From: CAVOBC01 sp963693635
Lineage (GTDB): Bacteria; Pseudomonadota; Gammaproteobacteria; Pseudomonadales; Azotimanducaceae
Assembly: GCA_963693635.1 (NCBI GenBank)
Contig: CAVOBC010000009.1
Coordinates: forward strand, 1 to 31,551
Reading direction: 5' to 3'
DNA length: 31,551 nucleotides
Shown: piece after piece, positions 15,624-23,678 of the stretch
Layout: the number at the start of each line of letters is the position of its first letter
How positions within the stretch are numbered: the first letter of the stretch is position 1
Notes under the pieces: model-generated
Told to the model about the DNA's origin: nothing
What the model saw: the letters and a program-made list of their open reading frames with translations, nothing else
Database searches by the model: none
Program-made: the position numbers and the translations under genes

Positions 15624-17267
15624 ATGTACAAGTACGACAAAATTGACCAGCAAATCATCGACGAACGGGTCGCTCAATACCGTGATCAGACCGAGCGTTT
15701 CCTGGCGGGCGAGATTCCCGATGACGAATTCCAGCAACTGCGACTGCGCAACGGACTGTACGTGCAGCGGCTGGCGCCGATGCTTCGAATCGCCATTCCG
15801 TACGGCATGCTGTCGTCTGCACAGCTGCGCAAACTGGCGCACTTGTCTCGTCACTACGACAAGGGCTACGGCCATTTTACAACGCGCCAGAATCTGCAAC
15901 TGAATTGGCCGCTCCTGTCTGAGGTGCCCGACATCCTCGAGGAACTTGCCAGTGTTGAAATGCATGCGATCCAGACCAGTGGCAGCTGCATTCGCAACAT
16001 AACGACCGATCAGTATGCGGGTGCTGCCGCTGATGAACTCGAGGACCCGCGCCCCTGGGCCGAGATAATCAGACAGTGGTCAACGATGCATCCCGAGTTC
16101 AACTGGCTGCCACGGAAGTTCAAGATTGCGGTCTCTGGAGCAACCGGCGATCGGGCCGCGATCGAAGTTCACGACATCGGCATTCGGATCATCGAGAAGG
16201 ACGGCGTTCGCGGCTTCGAAGTACTCGCAGGCGGCGGCCTTGGCCGGACCCCGGTCGTCGGTAAAGTAATCAACCCGTTTCTGCCCCGTGAACACCTGCT
16301 GACCTATCTTGAAGCAGCACTCCGGGTGTACAACCGCCACGGGCGCCGCGACAACAAGTACAAAGCCCGCATCAAGATACTCGTGCGTGCAATGACGGCA
16401 GAGGTGTTCTCGAAGCGTGTCGATGAGGAGTGGCAGACCATCATCAATGGTCCGGGCACGCTAACAGAAGCGGAGATCGAGCGGTCTGGTCGGTTCTTCA
16501 CGCGACTGGCATACAAACAGTTGGAGAACGAAGATCCGGCGGCCAAGATGATTGCAGGAGACGCGGGATTCAAGACGTGGCTGCGCAACAACGTCAAAGA
16601 ACACCAGGTGCCGGGGTACGCAATCTGCAACATCTCGCTCAAGGCGACGGCCATCGCGCCCGGTGATGCGACTGACGAGCAGATGGACTTCATTGCTGAT
16701 CTCGCCGATCGGTACAGCTTCGGCGAACTTCGCGTAACTCATGAGCAGAATCTTACGCTGGCCGACGTCGCGCAGTCCGACGTCTATGCGCTCTGGCAGG
16801 AACTGGTTGAGATGGACCTCGCGGCGCCCAATCTCGGATTGTTGACGGACATGATCTGCTGCCCAGGAGGCGACTTTTGCTCGCTGGCGAATGCCAAGTC
16901 AATTCCGGTTGCTGAGTCCATTCAACGCCGATTCGACGACCTGGACTATCTGCACGACCTCGGCAATATCGACCTCAATATTTCGGGATGCATGAATGCG
17001 TGCGGACATCACCATGTCGGCAACATTGGCATTCTGGGCGTGGACAAAAAGGGTGCGGAGTTCTACCAGGTGTCCATTGGCGGGTCCGCGTTGAACGACT
17101 CCTCAATCGGACAGATTCTCGGGCCATCGTTTGCACAGCGTGAAGTGCCGGACGTCGTCGAGAAGCTGGTTGACCTCTATGTCGACAAGCGTGCTGATGG
17201 TGAGTCGTTTCTCGACACCTTCAACCGGCTTGGCGTCCAAATATACAAAGACGCGGTCTACTCATAA
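15624..17267 (+). CDS. cysI: Sulfite/nitrite reductase haemoprotein subunit
   Basis: 547 aa, reduces sulfite (six electrons) to sulfide for cysteine synthesis with coupled sirohaem and 4Fe-4S centres. Cluster ligands are C413-x5-C419 (CPGGDFC) and C456-x3-C460 (GCMNAC); sirohaem-region TTRQNLQLNW and TSGSCIRNITTD are present. Two ferredoxin-like/NiR repeats are arranged as usual. Length and sequence resemble the pseudomonad-type CysI, which works without a neighbouring CysJ flavoprotein. The next gene encodes the DUF934 protein that usually accompanies this subtype, arguing for assimilatory sulfite rather than nitrite reduction. The ribosome site is weak. The last codons are echoed 82 bp downstream. 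Confidence 0.9.
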   Translation: MYKYDKIDQQIIDERVAQYRDQTERFLAGEIPDDEFQQLRLRNGLYVQRLAPMLRIAIPYGMLSSAQLRKLAHLSRHYDKGYGHFTTRQNLQLNWPLLSEVPDILEELASVEMHAIQTSGSCIRNITTDQYAGAAADELEDPRPWAEIIRQWSTMHPEFNWLPRKFKIAVSGATGDRAAIEVHDIGIRIIEKDGVRGFEVLAGGGLGRTPVVGKVINPFLPREHLLTYLEAALRVYNRHGRRDNKYKARIKILVRAMTAEVFSKRVDEEWQTIINGPGTLTEAEIERSGRFFTRLAYKQLENEDPAAKMIAGDAGFKTWLRNNVKEHQVPGYAICNISLKATAIAPGDATDEQMDFIADLADRYSFGELRVTHEQNLTLADVAQSDVYALWQELVEMDLAAPNLGLLTDMICCPGGDFCSLANAKSIPVAESIQRRFDDLDYLHDLGNIDLNISGCMNACGHHHVGNIGILGVDKKGAEFYQVSIGGSALNDSSIGQILGPSFAQREVPDVVEKLVDLYVDKRADGESFLDTFNRLGVQIYKDAVYS

Positions 17268-17351
17268 GAGAGCAGAAAAGAGACGCGGTTTGACCCACAA
17301 GAAAAATAACAAGAAAAACAGAACTTACAAAGACTCAGTCTACGTATAAGA
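17244..17351. repeat. Imperfect copy of the cysI 3' end
   Basis: The last 26 bp spanning the cysI stop (17244-17269, TACAAAGAC...TAAGA) recur at 17326-17351 with 22 of 26 positions identical. A shorter copy of the core (AGACGCGGT) is at 17281-17289. The intervening DNA is A-rich with an ACAAGAAAAA doublet. The copy lies in the gap before the DUF934 gene. Confidence 0.75.
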
Positions 17352-17358
17352 AAACACT

Positions 17359-17835
17359 ATGGCCCACATTATCAAGAACGACGCCATCATCGACTCGCCC
17401 ATGTCGATCTCGGCTGGGGACGGGGATCTGTCCTTGCCGAACATCATCGTGCCGCTGGTGGCCTGGAACGAAGACCCGGCATTGCGCGAACGTAAGGATA
17501 TCGGTGTTTGGCTCACCACCGACGAGGAAGTAGAGGCGATTGAGGGTGACCTTAATGGTCTCGCAGTGATCGCGCTTGAGTTTCCGATGTTCGCGGACGG
17601 CCGGTCGTTTTCAAACGCAAACATCCTGCGACGTCGCCTGGGTTACTCCGGTGAAATACGCGCGATTGGCGATGTCCGTCGTGACCAGATGGAGCAGATG
17701 CACCGTTGCGGGTTTGACGCGTATCAGTTGGCAGAAGGGCAGGACATCGAGGCGACGCTTGCGGGCTTCAAGCGGTTTACGCATGCCTACCAGCAGTCTA
17801 TCGATCGACCGGAGCCGCTCTTTCGTCATCGCTGA
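17359..17835 (+). CDS. DUF934 protein, CysI partner
   Basis: 158 aa, soluble, without cysteine clusters or signal peptide: only C133-region Cys (HRCGFDAY) is seen. It matches the DUF934 family by the conserved sequence ALEFPMFADGRSFSNANILRRRLGYSGEIRAIGDVRRDQM and the CGFDAY motif (parts of about 70-133). The family is found almost always next to this type of CysI; its biochemical role is unknown, possibly in electron delivery to or assembly of the reductase. It begins 91 bp after cysI on the same strand, with no terminator between, so the two should be cotranscribed. Confidence 0.88.
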   Translation: MAHIIKNDAIIDSPMSISAGDGDLSLPNIIVPLVAWNEDPALRERKDIGVWLTTDEEVEAIEGDLNGLAVIALEFPMFADGRSFSNANILRRRLGYSGEIRAIGDVRRDQMEQMHRCGFDAYQLAEGQDIEATLAGFKRFTHAYQQSIDRPEPLFRHR

Positions 17836-17874
17836 GGTGACGTTCCTGCTATCTGACAGCGGGCGCTAGCGCAA

Positions 17875-19044
17875 GTGCATACGGACCCGCTGGTCTTCTC
17901 ATTCTTCCTGATCTTCAGTTCAGCGGCGGTGCTGGCAACGCTCGCGCTCTACACACGTCAACCGCTGCTCGTTGCCTACATCGCAATTGGCGTCATTCTG
18001 GGGCCGTCCGGCAGTGCACTGATTGCGAACCCGGAATTGATCAGCAATATCTCGCAGATAGGCATCATCTTTCTGCTGTTCCTGCTTGGTCTGGACATGC
18101 AACCGAGCAAGCTGGGCAATATCCTCGGCAACGCGCTGCTTGTCGGACTCCTGAGTTGCGCCGCCTTCTTCATTGGCGGGTTCGGCGTGGCTTACCTCTT
18201 TGACTACACGTTGGCTGAGAGTCTGGTCGTCGGCATCGCGATGATGTTTTCGAGCACGATACTCGGTATCAAACTACTGCCGACGACCGTGCTTCATCAC
18301 CGCCACACAGGTGAACTGGTCGTGGCGTTGCTGCTGATTCAGGACATGATCGCCATCATCGTCCTGATCTTCGTGACGGGTAGTTTTCTGTCGATGGCTG
18401 AATATTGGGGTCTGCTCCAGGTCATCATTGCGCTACCACTGCTCGCATTCTTTGCGTGGGGCTTCGTCCGCTTTATCCTGCTGCGGCTTCTTGCCAGGTT
18501 CGACGCCTTTCGCGAGTACATCTTCCTGCTTGCCATCGGCTGGTGCCTTGGCCTTGCCGAGGTCGCGGATCTGGCTGGGTTGTCGCTCGAGGTGGGCGCA
18601 TTCATTGCGGGTGTTGCGATCGCAACATCGCCGATCGCACAGTACATCGCCGTCAACCTGAAGCCGTTGCGGGACTTCTTTCTTGTCCTTTTCTTCTTCT
18701 CGGTCGGAGCAGGATTCGAACTCGCTGTACTCGCGGATGTCATCGTGCCGGCACTGGTTCTGGCGGTGGCCGTGTTGGTCTGCAAGCCCGTGATTTTCAG
18801 GGCACTTCTATCTCGCACCCAGGAAACCCGGGAGATGGGTTGGGAAATCGGTGCCCGTCTTGGCCAGATCAGCGAGTTTTCACTGATGATCGCGTTCCTC
18901 GCCCAGTCGGCCCTGATCATCGGCAAGGATGCTTCCCACCTCATTCAGGCGACCGCGATTCTGACCTTTTTGATTTCGTCCTATATCGTCGTTTTTCGTT
19001 ATCCGAGTCCGATTGCCGTGTCGGACAAACTGCGGCGCGACTGA
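17875..19044 (+). CDS. Kef-type monovalent cation/H+ antiporter (CPA2), membrane domain only
   Basis: 389 aa integral membrane protein with about 11-13 hydrophobic segments. Family landmarks: GVILGPSG (37-44), FLLGLDM (about 69-75), LLIQDMIAIIVL, and the Na+/H+-exchanger motif region GAFIAGVAIATSPI. It would exchange K+ or Na+ for protons at the inner membrane. The RCK/TrkA-N nucleotide-binding domain that Kef proteins carry at the C-terminus is absent; the protein ends soon after the last helix. The GTG start has no obvious ribosome site, 39 bp after the DUF934 stop, so it may be coupled to that gene. Converges on acuI with only 26 bp between the stops and no recognisable terminator. Confidence 0.85.
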   Translation: MHTDPLVFSFFLIFSSAAVLATLALYTRQPLLVAYIAIGVILGPSGSALIANPELISNISQIGIIFLLFLLGLDMQPSKLGNILGNALLVGLLSCAAFFIGGFGVAYLFDYTLAESLVVGIAMMFSSTILGIKLLPTTVLHHRHTGELVVALLLIQDMIAIIVLIFVTGSFLSMAEYWGLLQVIIALPLLAFFAWGFVRFILLRLLARFDAFREYIFLLAIGWCLGLAEVADLAGLSLEVGAFIAGVAIATSPIAQYIAVNLKPLRDFFLVLFFFSVGAGFELAVLADVIVPALVLAVAVLVCKPVIFRALLSRTQETREMGWEIGARLGQISEFSLMIAFLAQSALIIGKDASHLIQATAILTFLISSYIVVFRYPSPIAVSDKLRRD

Positions 19045-19070
19045 ATGGTCGTGCCGCAGACCAGTAGACG

Positions 19071-20054
19071 TTAGAGCGCGACCAGCGTTCTGCCAGTCAC
19101 CTGGCCGGCGAGTATCTGGTCAACCGTCGACGATACGTCGCCGAGTCTGACCTCGACCGCCATCACGTCGAGGTTCGCCAGCTGCCAGTCGGTCGCGAAG
19201 TGGTTCCAGATGCGCGCTTTGTGAACAAGCGGCAACTCGACCGAATCGATTCCGAGAACGTTGACGCCTCGGAGGATGAACGGGAGCACGGTGGTTGCGA
19301 ACGCAGGCGAGGCAACAAGCCCGCAAATCGAAACGCTGCCACCGTACCGCAAGCGTTTGATCAGGTTGGACAGGATGTCGCCGCCAACGGTATCAACGCC
19401 GTGGGCGAAGTCCTCAGTCAGGAGCGGGCGTTTGTTCTCGCCCTCCAGATCGCTGCGTTCAATCAGGGTTTTCGCGCCGAGGGTTTCGAGGTATTCGCGC
19501 TTTTCGGACTTGCCACTGGACGCAACGATGTCGAAACCAAGGTGCGCAAGCAACGCGACCGCAACCGAACCCACGCCGCCGCTTGCACCCGTGACGACCA
19601 CCGGTCCATCGGTGGGCGCGGCATTCATTTGCAGAAGTTTTTCGATGCAGAGGCCGGCCGTAAGTCCGGCGGTCCCGAGCGTCATTGCGTCACGTAGATT
19701 GAGTCCTGCAGGCAGTGGCACGGCCCAGCCGGCGGGCACTCGAATGTACTCGGCGAAGCCGCCGTCGGTGTTCATGCCGAGATCGAAGCCGGTGACGATA
19801 ACTTCATCACCTTCTTTGAAGTCGGCGTGACTCGATTCGACCACCGTACCTGAGGCATCAATACCGGGGGTGTGAGGATAGTTGCGAGTGACGCCGGGCA
19901 TACCTTTCGCGGACATCGCGTCCTTATAGTTGACCGATGAAAATGCGACTTGAATGAGCAGGTCACCTGTCGGGAGATCGTCGGTCGATCGTTCAATGAT
20001 CTGATGTTCGACGCCGCTATCGTTCTTCTCGACGCGGAATGCTTGGAATTGCAT
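19071..20054 (-). CDS. acuI: AcuI/YhdH-family NADPH-dependent acryloyl-CoA reductase
   Basis: 327 aa medium-chain reductase without zinc ligands. The N-terminal part has SSVNYKDAMSAKG and HTPGIDASGTV, both characteristic of YhdH/AcuI; the NADP-binding loop is VTGASGGVGSVAVALLAHLGF (parts of about 150-172), with S180-K182 (SSGKSEK) suited to the 2'-phosphate of NADPH. The family reduces acryloyl-CoA to propionyl-CoA, detoxifying a reactive intermediate, e.g. in DMSP use. AGGAAG lies 5 nt before the ATG. No DMSP genes are nearby, so the physiological substrate is inferred from family only. Confidence 0.9.
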   Translation of the reverse strand: MQFQAFRVEKNDSGVEHQIIERSTDDLPTGDLLIQVAFSSVNYKDAMSAKGMPGVTRNYPHTPGIDASGTVVESSHADFKEGDEVIVTGFDLGMNTDGGFAEYIRVPAGWAVPLPAGLNLRDAMTLGTAGLTAGLCIEKLLQMNAAPTDGPVVVTGASGGVGSVAVALLAHLGFDIVASSGKSEKREYLETLGAKTLIERSDLEGENKRPLLTEDFAHGVDTVGGDILSNLIKRLRYGGSVSICGLVASPAFATTVLPFILRGVNVLGIDSVELPLVHKARIWNHFATDWQLANLDVMAVEVRLGDVSSTVDQILAGQVTGRTLVAL

Positions 20055-20165
20055 AGACTTCCTGTTAGTTGCGGGGGGCTTAATTTGGGTTGCTGACGCT
20101 CGTCACGGTGCGCTACGCGAACTGAATGTGGATGCATCCGTTTGGCAGGATGCTTTTCACCGGTG

Positions 20166-21188
20166 CTAAAAAGGTTGAACCGGAGCGAATGCGCGGCGGA
20201 GGCCAGACCCGAATCTGTCCAGTACCCGATCAACCTTGCTTTTGTGTTCAACAAACTTGACCTGGAAAACACTTCCAGACTTGCACTTCTCGACGAGCAA
20301 CTCGTCGCTGGTCACCAGTTCGTCAACCAGCTTGATGTCGATTGCGCGCTTGCCATACCACGCCTCGCCCGTACTGACTTGTTCGATGTCAACCTGAGGG
20401 CGGTTTTCAACTACGAAGTCTTTGAACAGGCTATGGACGTCCTCAAGTTCCTCGATGAACTTCTCGCGACCCTTGTCCGTATTCTCTCCAAAGGTCGTCA
20501 GCGTGCGCTTGTATTCACCGGCGGTGAGAACGTCGACGTCCACGTCATATTTCTTGAGCAACCGGTGGAAATTCGGCACCTGGGCGAGAACGCCGATAGA
20601 ACCAACGAGCGCAAATGGCGCCGCGACGATATGGTTGGCAATACATGCCATCATATAGCCGCCACTTGCCGCAACCTTGTCGACAGCGACTGTGAGACGC
20701 AATTCGGCGCGGACAATTCTTTGCAATTGCGATGCTGCCAGACCGTAGCCGTGGACAACGCCGCCCGGACTCTCGAGGCGTACAATCACCTCGTCAGTAG
20801 ATTCTGCGAGCGACAGCACCGCGGTGATCTCCTCGCGCAGATTGCTGACGGCCGACGCCTGAATGTCCCCTTCGAAATCGATGACGAAGGCCCGCGATTC
20901 GGGAGTCTCTGGTACCGGCGCTTTCTTCCTGGCTTTCTGTTCCGCCTTCAGGCGCTTCTTCTCGGCCTTTGCTTCCTGCTTCAAGAGCTCCGGGTCGAGA
21001 ATCGCTTGTTTCAGTGCGGACGTGACCTGCGCCAGACCCTCGCCGAGGTTCATGATTTCGATGTGGCCGCCCTCCTGGCGGCGATTGCGCTGGCCGAGTC
21101 CCAGGATGAATAGCAGGATGACGCCCACGGCGACCACGAAGGTCACTGTCTTGGCGAGGAAGAGGCCATATTCGAACAGAAACTCCAA
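20166..21188 (-). CDS. sohB: SohB, membrane-anchored S49 serine protease
   Basis: 340 aa, nearly co-linear with E. coli SohB (349 aa). One N-terminal membrane anchor (about 11-31), a charged Lys/Glu/Ala linker (about 65-92, likely coiled coil), then the S49 protease domain facing the periplasm. The Ser-Lys dyad is visible: S175 in KVAASGGYMMA and K227 in TAGEYKRT; RLESPGGVVHGYGLAASQLQR is also typical (parts of 137-157). Start is TTG at 21188, with GGAG about 7 nt upstream; it gives the expected MEFLFEYGLFLAK beginning. It follows nudC on the same strand after about 207 bp containing tandem repeats. Confidence 0.95.
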   Translation of the reverse strand: MEFLFEYGLFLAKTVTFVVAVGVILLFILGLGQRNRRQEGGHIEIMNLGEGLAQVTSALKQAILDPELLKQEAKAEKKRLKAEQKARKKAPVPETPESRAFVIDFEGDIQASAVSNLREEITAVLSLAESTDEVIVRLESPGGVVHGYGLAASQLQRIVRAELRLTVAVDKVAASGGYMMACIANHIVAAPFALVGSIGVLAQVPNFHRLLKKYDVDVDVLTAGEYKRTLTTFGENTDKGREKFIEELEDVHSLFKDFVVENRPQVDIEQVSTGEAWYGKRAIDIKLVDELVTSDELLVEKCKSGSVFQVKFVEHKSKVDRVLDRFGSGLRRAFAPVQPF

Positions 21189-21310
21189 ACCTTCTCTCCG
21201 AGTGGGGCAGAAAAGCGCGATATCCTACCACAGGCCTACGATTCGCCGGACCGAGTTCCTGTCCCAGCTCTGTTCCGGGGCGGGCACTCGCGTGCGGTGC
21301 AGGAACGCAG

Positions 21311-21355
21311 CGCCATTTTCTGCAGGGCACATTTATGCAAGGCTCATTCCTGCAA
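21311..21355. repeat. Three 15-bp imperfect tandem repeats between nudC and sohB
   Basis: Units of 15 bp at 21311-21325, 21326-21340 and 21341-21355 fit the consensus GGC(A/T)CATTTNTGCAA. They lie about 40 bp after the nudC stop on the minus strand. No hairpin or T-tract. Confidence 0.7.
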
Positions 21356-21395
21356 GCAAGTGCGCGAGGTTTGCTTGTAAACCGACTCCCAAGGG

Positions 21396-22265
21396 CTAGC
21401 TATCGATTGCGATCCCGCGACGAGTAAGGAAAGTGTCGATGAGCCAGCGAGAGATCGCCAGTTTTCCTGGAATCTGGGGCAACCCGTCAATGTTGAACCA
21501 GCGCGCTTCGGCGATTTCTTCTTCCTGCAGTCGAATGTCGCCGCCCGCGTAGTGAGCATGGAAGCCGAGCATTAGCGAGTTGGGGAACGGCCACGGCTGA
21601 CTGCCGAGATACTGGAGCTGATCGACCTCCACACCGACTTCCTCGCGCACCTCGCGATGCACGGTCTGCTCAATGGACTCGCCCGGCTCAACGAAGCCGG
21701 CAAGCGTGCTGAACATGCCGGTCGGAAATCGCTGGTTTCGAGCGAGCAGGATTCGGTCCTCGTCATGGACGAGGACGATGATGGATGGCGATATGCGCGG
21801 GTAACTTGCAAGGCTGCAGTCATCGCACACAAGCGCCCGGTCCCTGTCGTGGGTTCGTGCGGGCTGCCCGCAGCGGCCACAGAATTGATGACTGCGCCAC
21901 CAGTCAAGGACCTGGACTGCCCGTCCGGCAATCGCAAACATGATGGAGTCGCTGGCGGCGAAGACTCCGCGCAAGTTGCCGAAGTCGCCGGTCGCGTCCG
22001 GGCCCACGCTCACGGCAAAGCACGCTTGAACCTGATAGTTGCCAAGGTAGTGTTCAGACTCTATTTCAGCGAGCACGACATCCTTGCGCATCGCAGGCCG
22101 CCAGACCGTTTCGTTGGCACCGTGGATGTCTGCGCCCCGAAACACAAACATCATGTCGTCATCCCGGGCGGACGGTGACACGACACCGGGTACGAAATCG
22201 TTGCCCGCGACTGGATACGGTGAGATCAAGACTGTGCCTCGCGAGGTGCATCGAGCATGGTCCAC
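21396..22265 (-). CDS. nudC: NAD(H) pyrophosphatase NudC
   Basis: 289 aa from GTG 22265. Hydrolyses NADH to NMNH and AMP and removes NAD caps from RNA 5' ends. Zinc ribbon C129-x2-C132 ... C147-x2-C150; Nudix box from G190 (GFVEPGESIEQ...REVREEVGVE); and the NudC signature SQPWPFPNS at 222-230. The frame overlaps the 3' end of dnaQ by 40 bp; an in-frame TTG at 22229 would instead overlap the dnaQ stop by 4 bp (TTGA) and make a 277-aa protein, so the start is uncertain. E. coli NudC is 257 aa. Tightly linked to dnaQ and rnhA on the same strand. Confidence 0.95.
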   Translation of the reverse strand: MDHARCTSRGTVLISPYPVAGNDFVPGVVSPSARDDDMMFVFRGADIHGANETVWRPAMRKDVVLAEIESEHYLGNYQVQACFAVSVGPDATGDFGNLRGVFAASDSIMFAIAGRAVQVLDWWRSHQFCGRCGQPARTHDRDRALVCDDCSLASYPRISPSIIVLVHDEDRILLARNQRFPTGMFSTLAGFVEPGESIEQTVHREVREEVGVEVDQLQYLGSQPWPFPNSLMLGFHAHYAGGDIRLQEEEIAEARWFNIDGLPQIPGKLAISRWLIDTFLTRRGIAIDS

Positions 22266-22945
22266 GCACAGCCATCGTCCGACGACGTCTCGAGCGCAAC
22301 AAGCCGGGCAGCATGGGATTGAAGCTCGTCGTCGCTGGCGTGGATGACGCGCAAGCGCGGACGTTCTGCAGACAATCGCCGGACCTCGGATCCGGCATTG
22401 GCATCGGTACCATCGCCGAGTGCCAGGGCAACCTGGCCGCCCGTTAGTAGCAGATAGACCTCAGCGAGAATCTCGGCATCCAGTAGCGCGCCGTGCAGTT
22501 CCCGCTGAGTATTGTCGACGCTGTAGCGCTTGCAGAGCGCGTCCAGTGAATTGCGCTGCCCCGGGTGTTTGCGTCGTGCCACTTCGAGGGAATCAACGAC
22601 GCTGCAAATCTCTTCGATTGGCCGGCGTCCGACGAGTTTTAGTTCGAGGTTGAGAAATTCGATGTCGAATGCGGCATTGTGGATGACCAGTTCGGACCCG
22701 CTGATGAAGTTGACGAATGCCTCGACCGAGTCGCCGAACACCGGCTTCTCGGACAGGAATTGGCGGGTAATGCCATGTACCTCGAGCGCACCGTCGTCGA
22801 TATCGCGCTCAGGGTTAACGTACTGATGGTAGTGTTTGCGAGTGACCCGGCGGTCAATGACTTCCACGCAGCCGAGTTCGATCACCCGGTGTCCCTGGTC
22901 CGCTTCGAGGCCGGTGGTCTCGGTATCGAGAACAACTTGCCTCAT
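22226..22945 (-). CDS. dnaQ: DNA polymerase III epsilon subunit (3'-5' proofreading exonuclease)
   Basis: 239 aa, close to E. coli epsilon (243). DEDDh active site: D7 and E9 in VVLDTETTG, D94 in NAAFDIEF, and H151 with D156 in LHGALLDAEI. The C-terminal tail (about 190-239) corresponds to the polymerase-alpha-binding segment. The ATG overlaps the rnhA stop by 4 bp (ATGA), indicating translational coupling; in E. coli the same two genes are adjacent but divergent. Its end overlaps the nudC reading frame. Confidence 0.97.
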   Translation of the reverse strand: MRQVVLDTETTGLEADQGHRVIELGCVEVIDRRVTRKHYHQYVNPERDIDDGALEVHGITRQFLSEKPVFGDSVEAFVNFISGSELVIHNAAFDIEFLNLELKLVGRRPIEEICSVVDSLEVARRKHPGQRNSLDALCKRYSVDNTQRELHGALLDAEILAEVYLLLTGGQVALALGDGTDANAGSEVRRLSAERPRLRVIHASDDELQSHAARLVALETSSDDGCAWTMLDAPREAQS

Positions 22946-23370
22946 AGCGCGTCGATCCCCTGATTAGCCAATTGATCAGCCATCTCATTGCCAGGGTCGC
23001 CGCTATGCCCCTTGACCCACTTCCACTCAATTCGGTGTTGCGCCGCAAGCGCGTCAAGCTCGCGCCAAAGATCGTCATTCTTCACCGGTTTTTTCGCGGC
23101 GGTAAGCCAACCGCGACGCTTCCAGTCGTTGATCCACTTTGTGATGCCATTGCGCACATAGGTCGAGTCCGTATAAAGCTCGATGTCACAGGCGCGGCTG
23201 AGTTGCTTGAGTGCTTCAATCGATGCTTGGAGTTCCATGCGATTGTTGGTCGTCAGGGGGGCTCCCCCGAAAATCTTCTTGTCACGTTCGCCGAACTGGA
23301 GCCAGGCGCCCCAGCCGCCGGGACCAGGATTGCCACGGCAGGCCCCATCGGTGTAAATCACAACGCTCAA
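22942..23370 (-). CDS. rnhA: Ribonuclease HI
   Basis: 142 aa from a TTG at 23370, giving the typical MSVVIYTDGAC beginning, with GGCGG 6 nt upstream. The frame is open to another TTG at 23415 (157 aa), but the extra residues have no family support. It cuts RNA in RNA-DNA hybrids, clearing R-loops and primers. Catalytic residues: D8 (TDGACRGNPGPGGWG), E46 (NNRMEL), D68 (YTDSTYV) and D132 (GNEMADQLA). KRRGWLTAAKKPVKN is the basic handle. Slightly shorter than E. coli (155 aa). First of the coupled rnhA-dnaQ-nudC series. Confidence 0.95.
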   Translation of the reverse strand: MSVVIYTDGACRGNPGPGGWGAWLQFGERDKKIFGGAPLTTNNRMELQASIEALKQLSRACDIELYTDSTYVRNGITKWINDWKRRGWLTAAKKPVKNDDLWRELDALAAQHRIEWKWVKGHSGDPGNEMADQLANQGIDAL

Positions 23371-23479
23371 GTCAGACCGCCACTCGGTGCGGGTGCAAGT
23401 CACCAGACCTTGCAATGGCGTGTGGGGAAACGTTCGATTGGGTTGTGAGTCTCAATTCGATTCCGGTGCTACCAGGTTG

Positions 23480-23623
23480 CTGAAGTGCTGTCCCACATTT
23501 TTCAGTGTCGCGTGCCTCAGCCCGTTCGCGACAAATCAACGACTTAAGTCGCTGGTTTGCGGCCGATACATCCGTGTATCGGGCTCGCAGGCTGCTCTTC
23601 AGCAGGTTGTAAGCCCATTTTTT
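23480..23623. other. Cluster of five hairpins between methyltransferase and rnhA; possible small RNA
   Basis: Successive stems: CTGAA (23480-23484)/TTCAG (23501-23505); GTCGCG (23507-23512)/CGCGAC (23527-23532); AAATCA...TGGTTT enclosing the palindrome CGACTTAAGTCG (23540-23551); CCGATACA-TCCG-TGTATCGG (23563-23582); and GGGCT (23581-23585)/AGCCC (23612-23616) around CTGCT-CTTC-AGCAG, followed by T6 (23618-23623). The last looks like a plus-strand terminator although both flanking genes are on the minus strand. It could be an antisense-direction small RNA, a structured rnhA leader or a relic repeat. No known RNA family was recognised. Confidence 0.5.
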
Positions 23624-23678
23624 ACAGAACGGCTTGCTGTTGCCGGATGCCCACGATGTCAACGCGTTGTCAGCCCTC

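Noticed and set aside
20134..20157. Hairpin GCATCC...GGATGC followed by TTTT on the plus strand between acuI and sohB
   Set aside because: Both flanking genes are on the minus strand and there is no plus-strand transcript to end. The stem is short and the T-tract is only four bases.
23430..23476. tRNA-like 3' end (AATTCGATTCC...GCTACCA) on the plus strand
   Set aside because: The sequence before the T-loop cannot pair with the sequence after it, and no acceptor, D or anticodon arm is found upstream.
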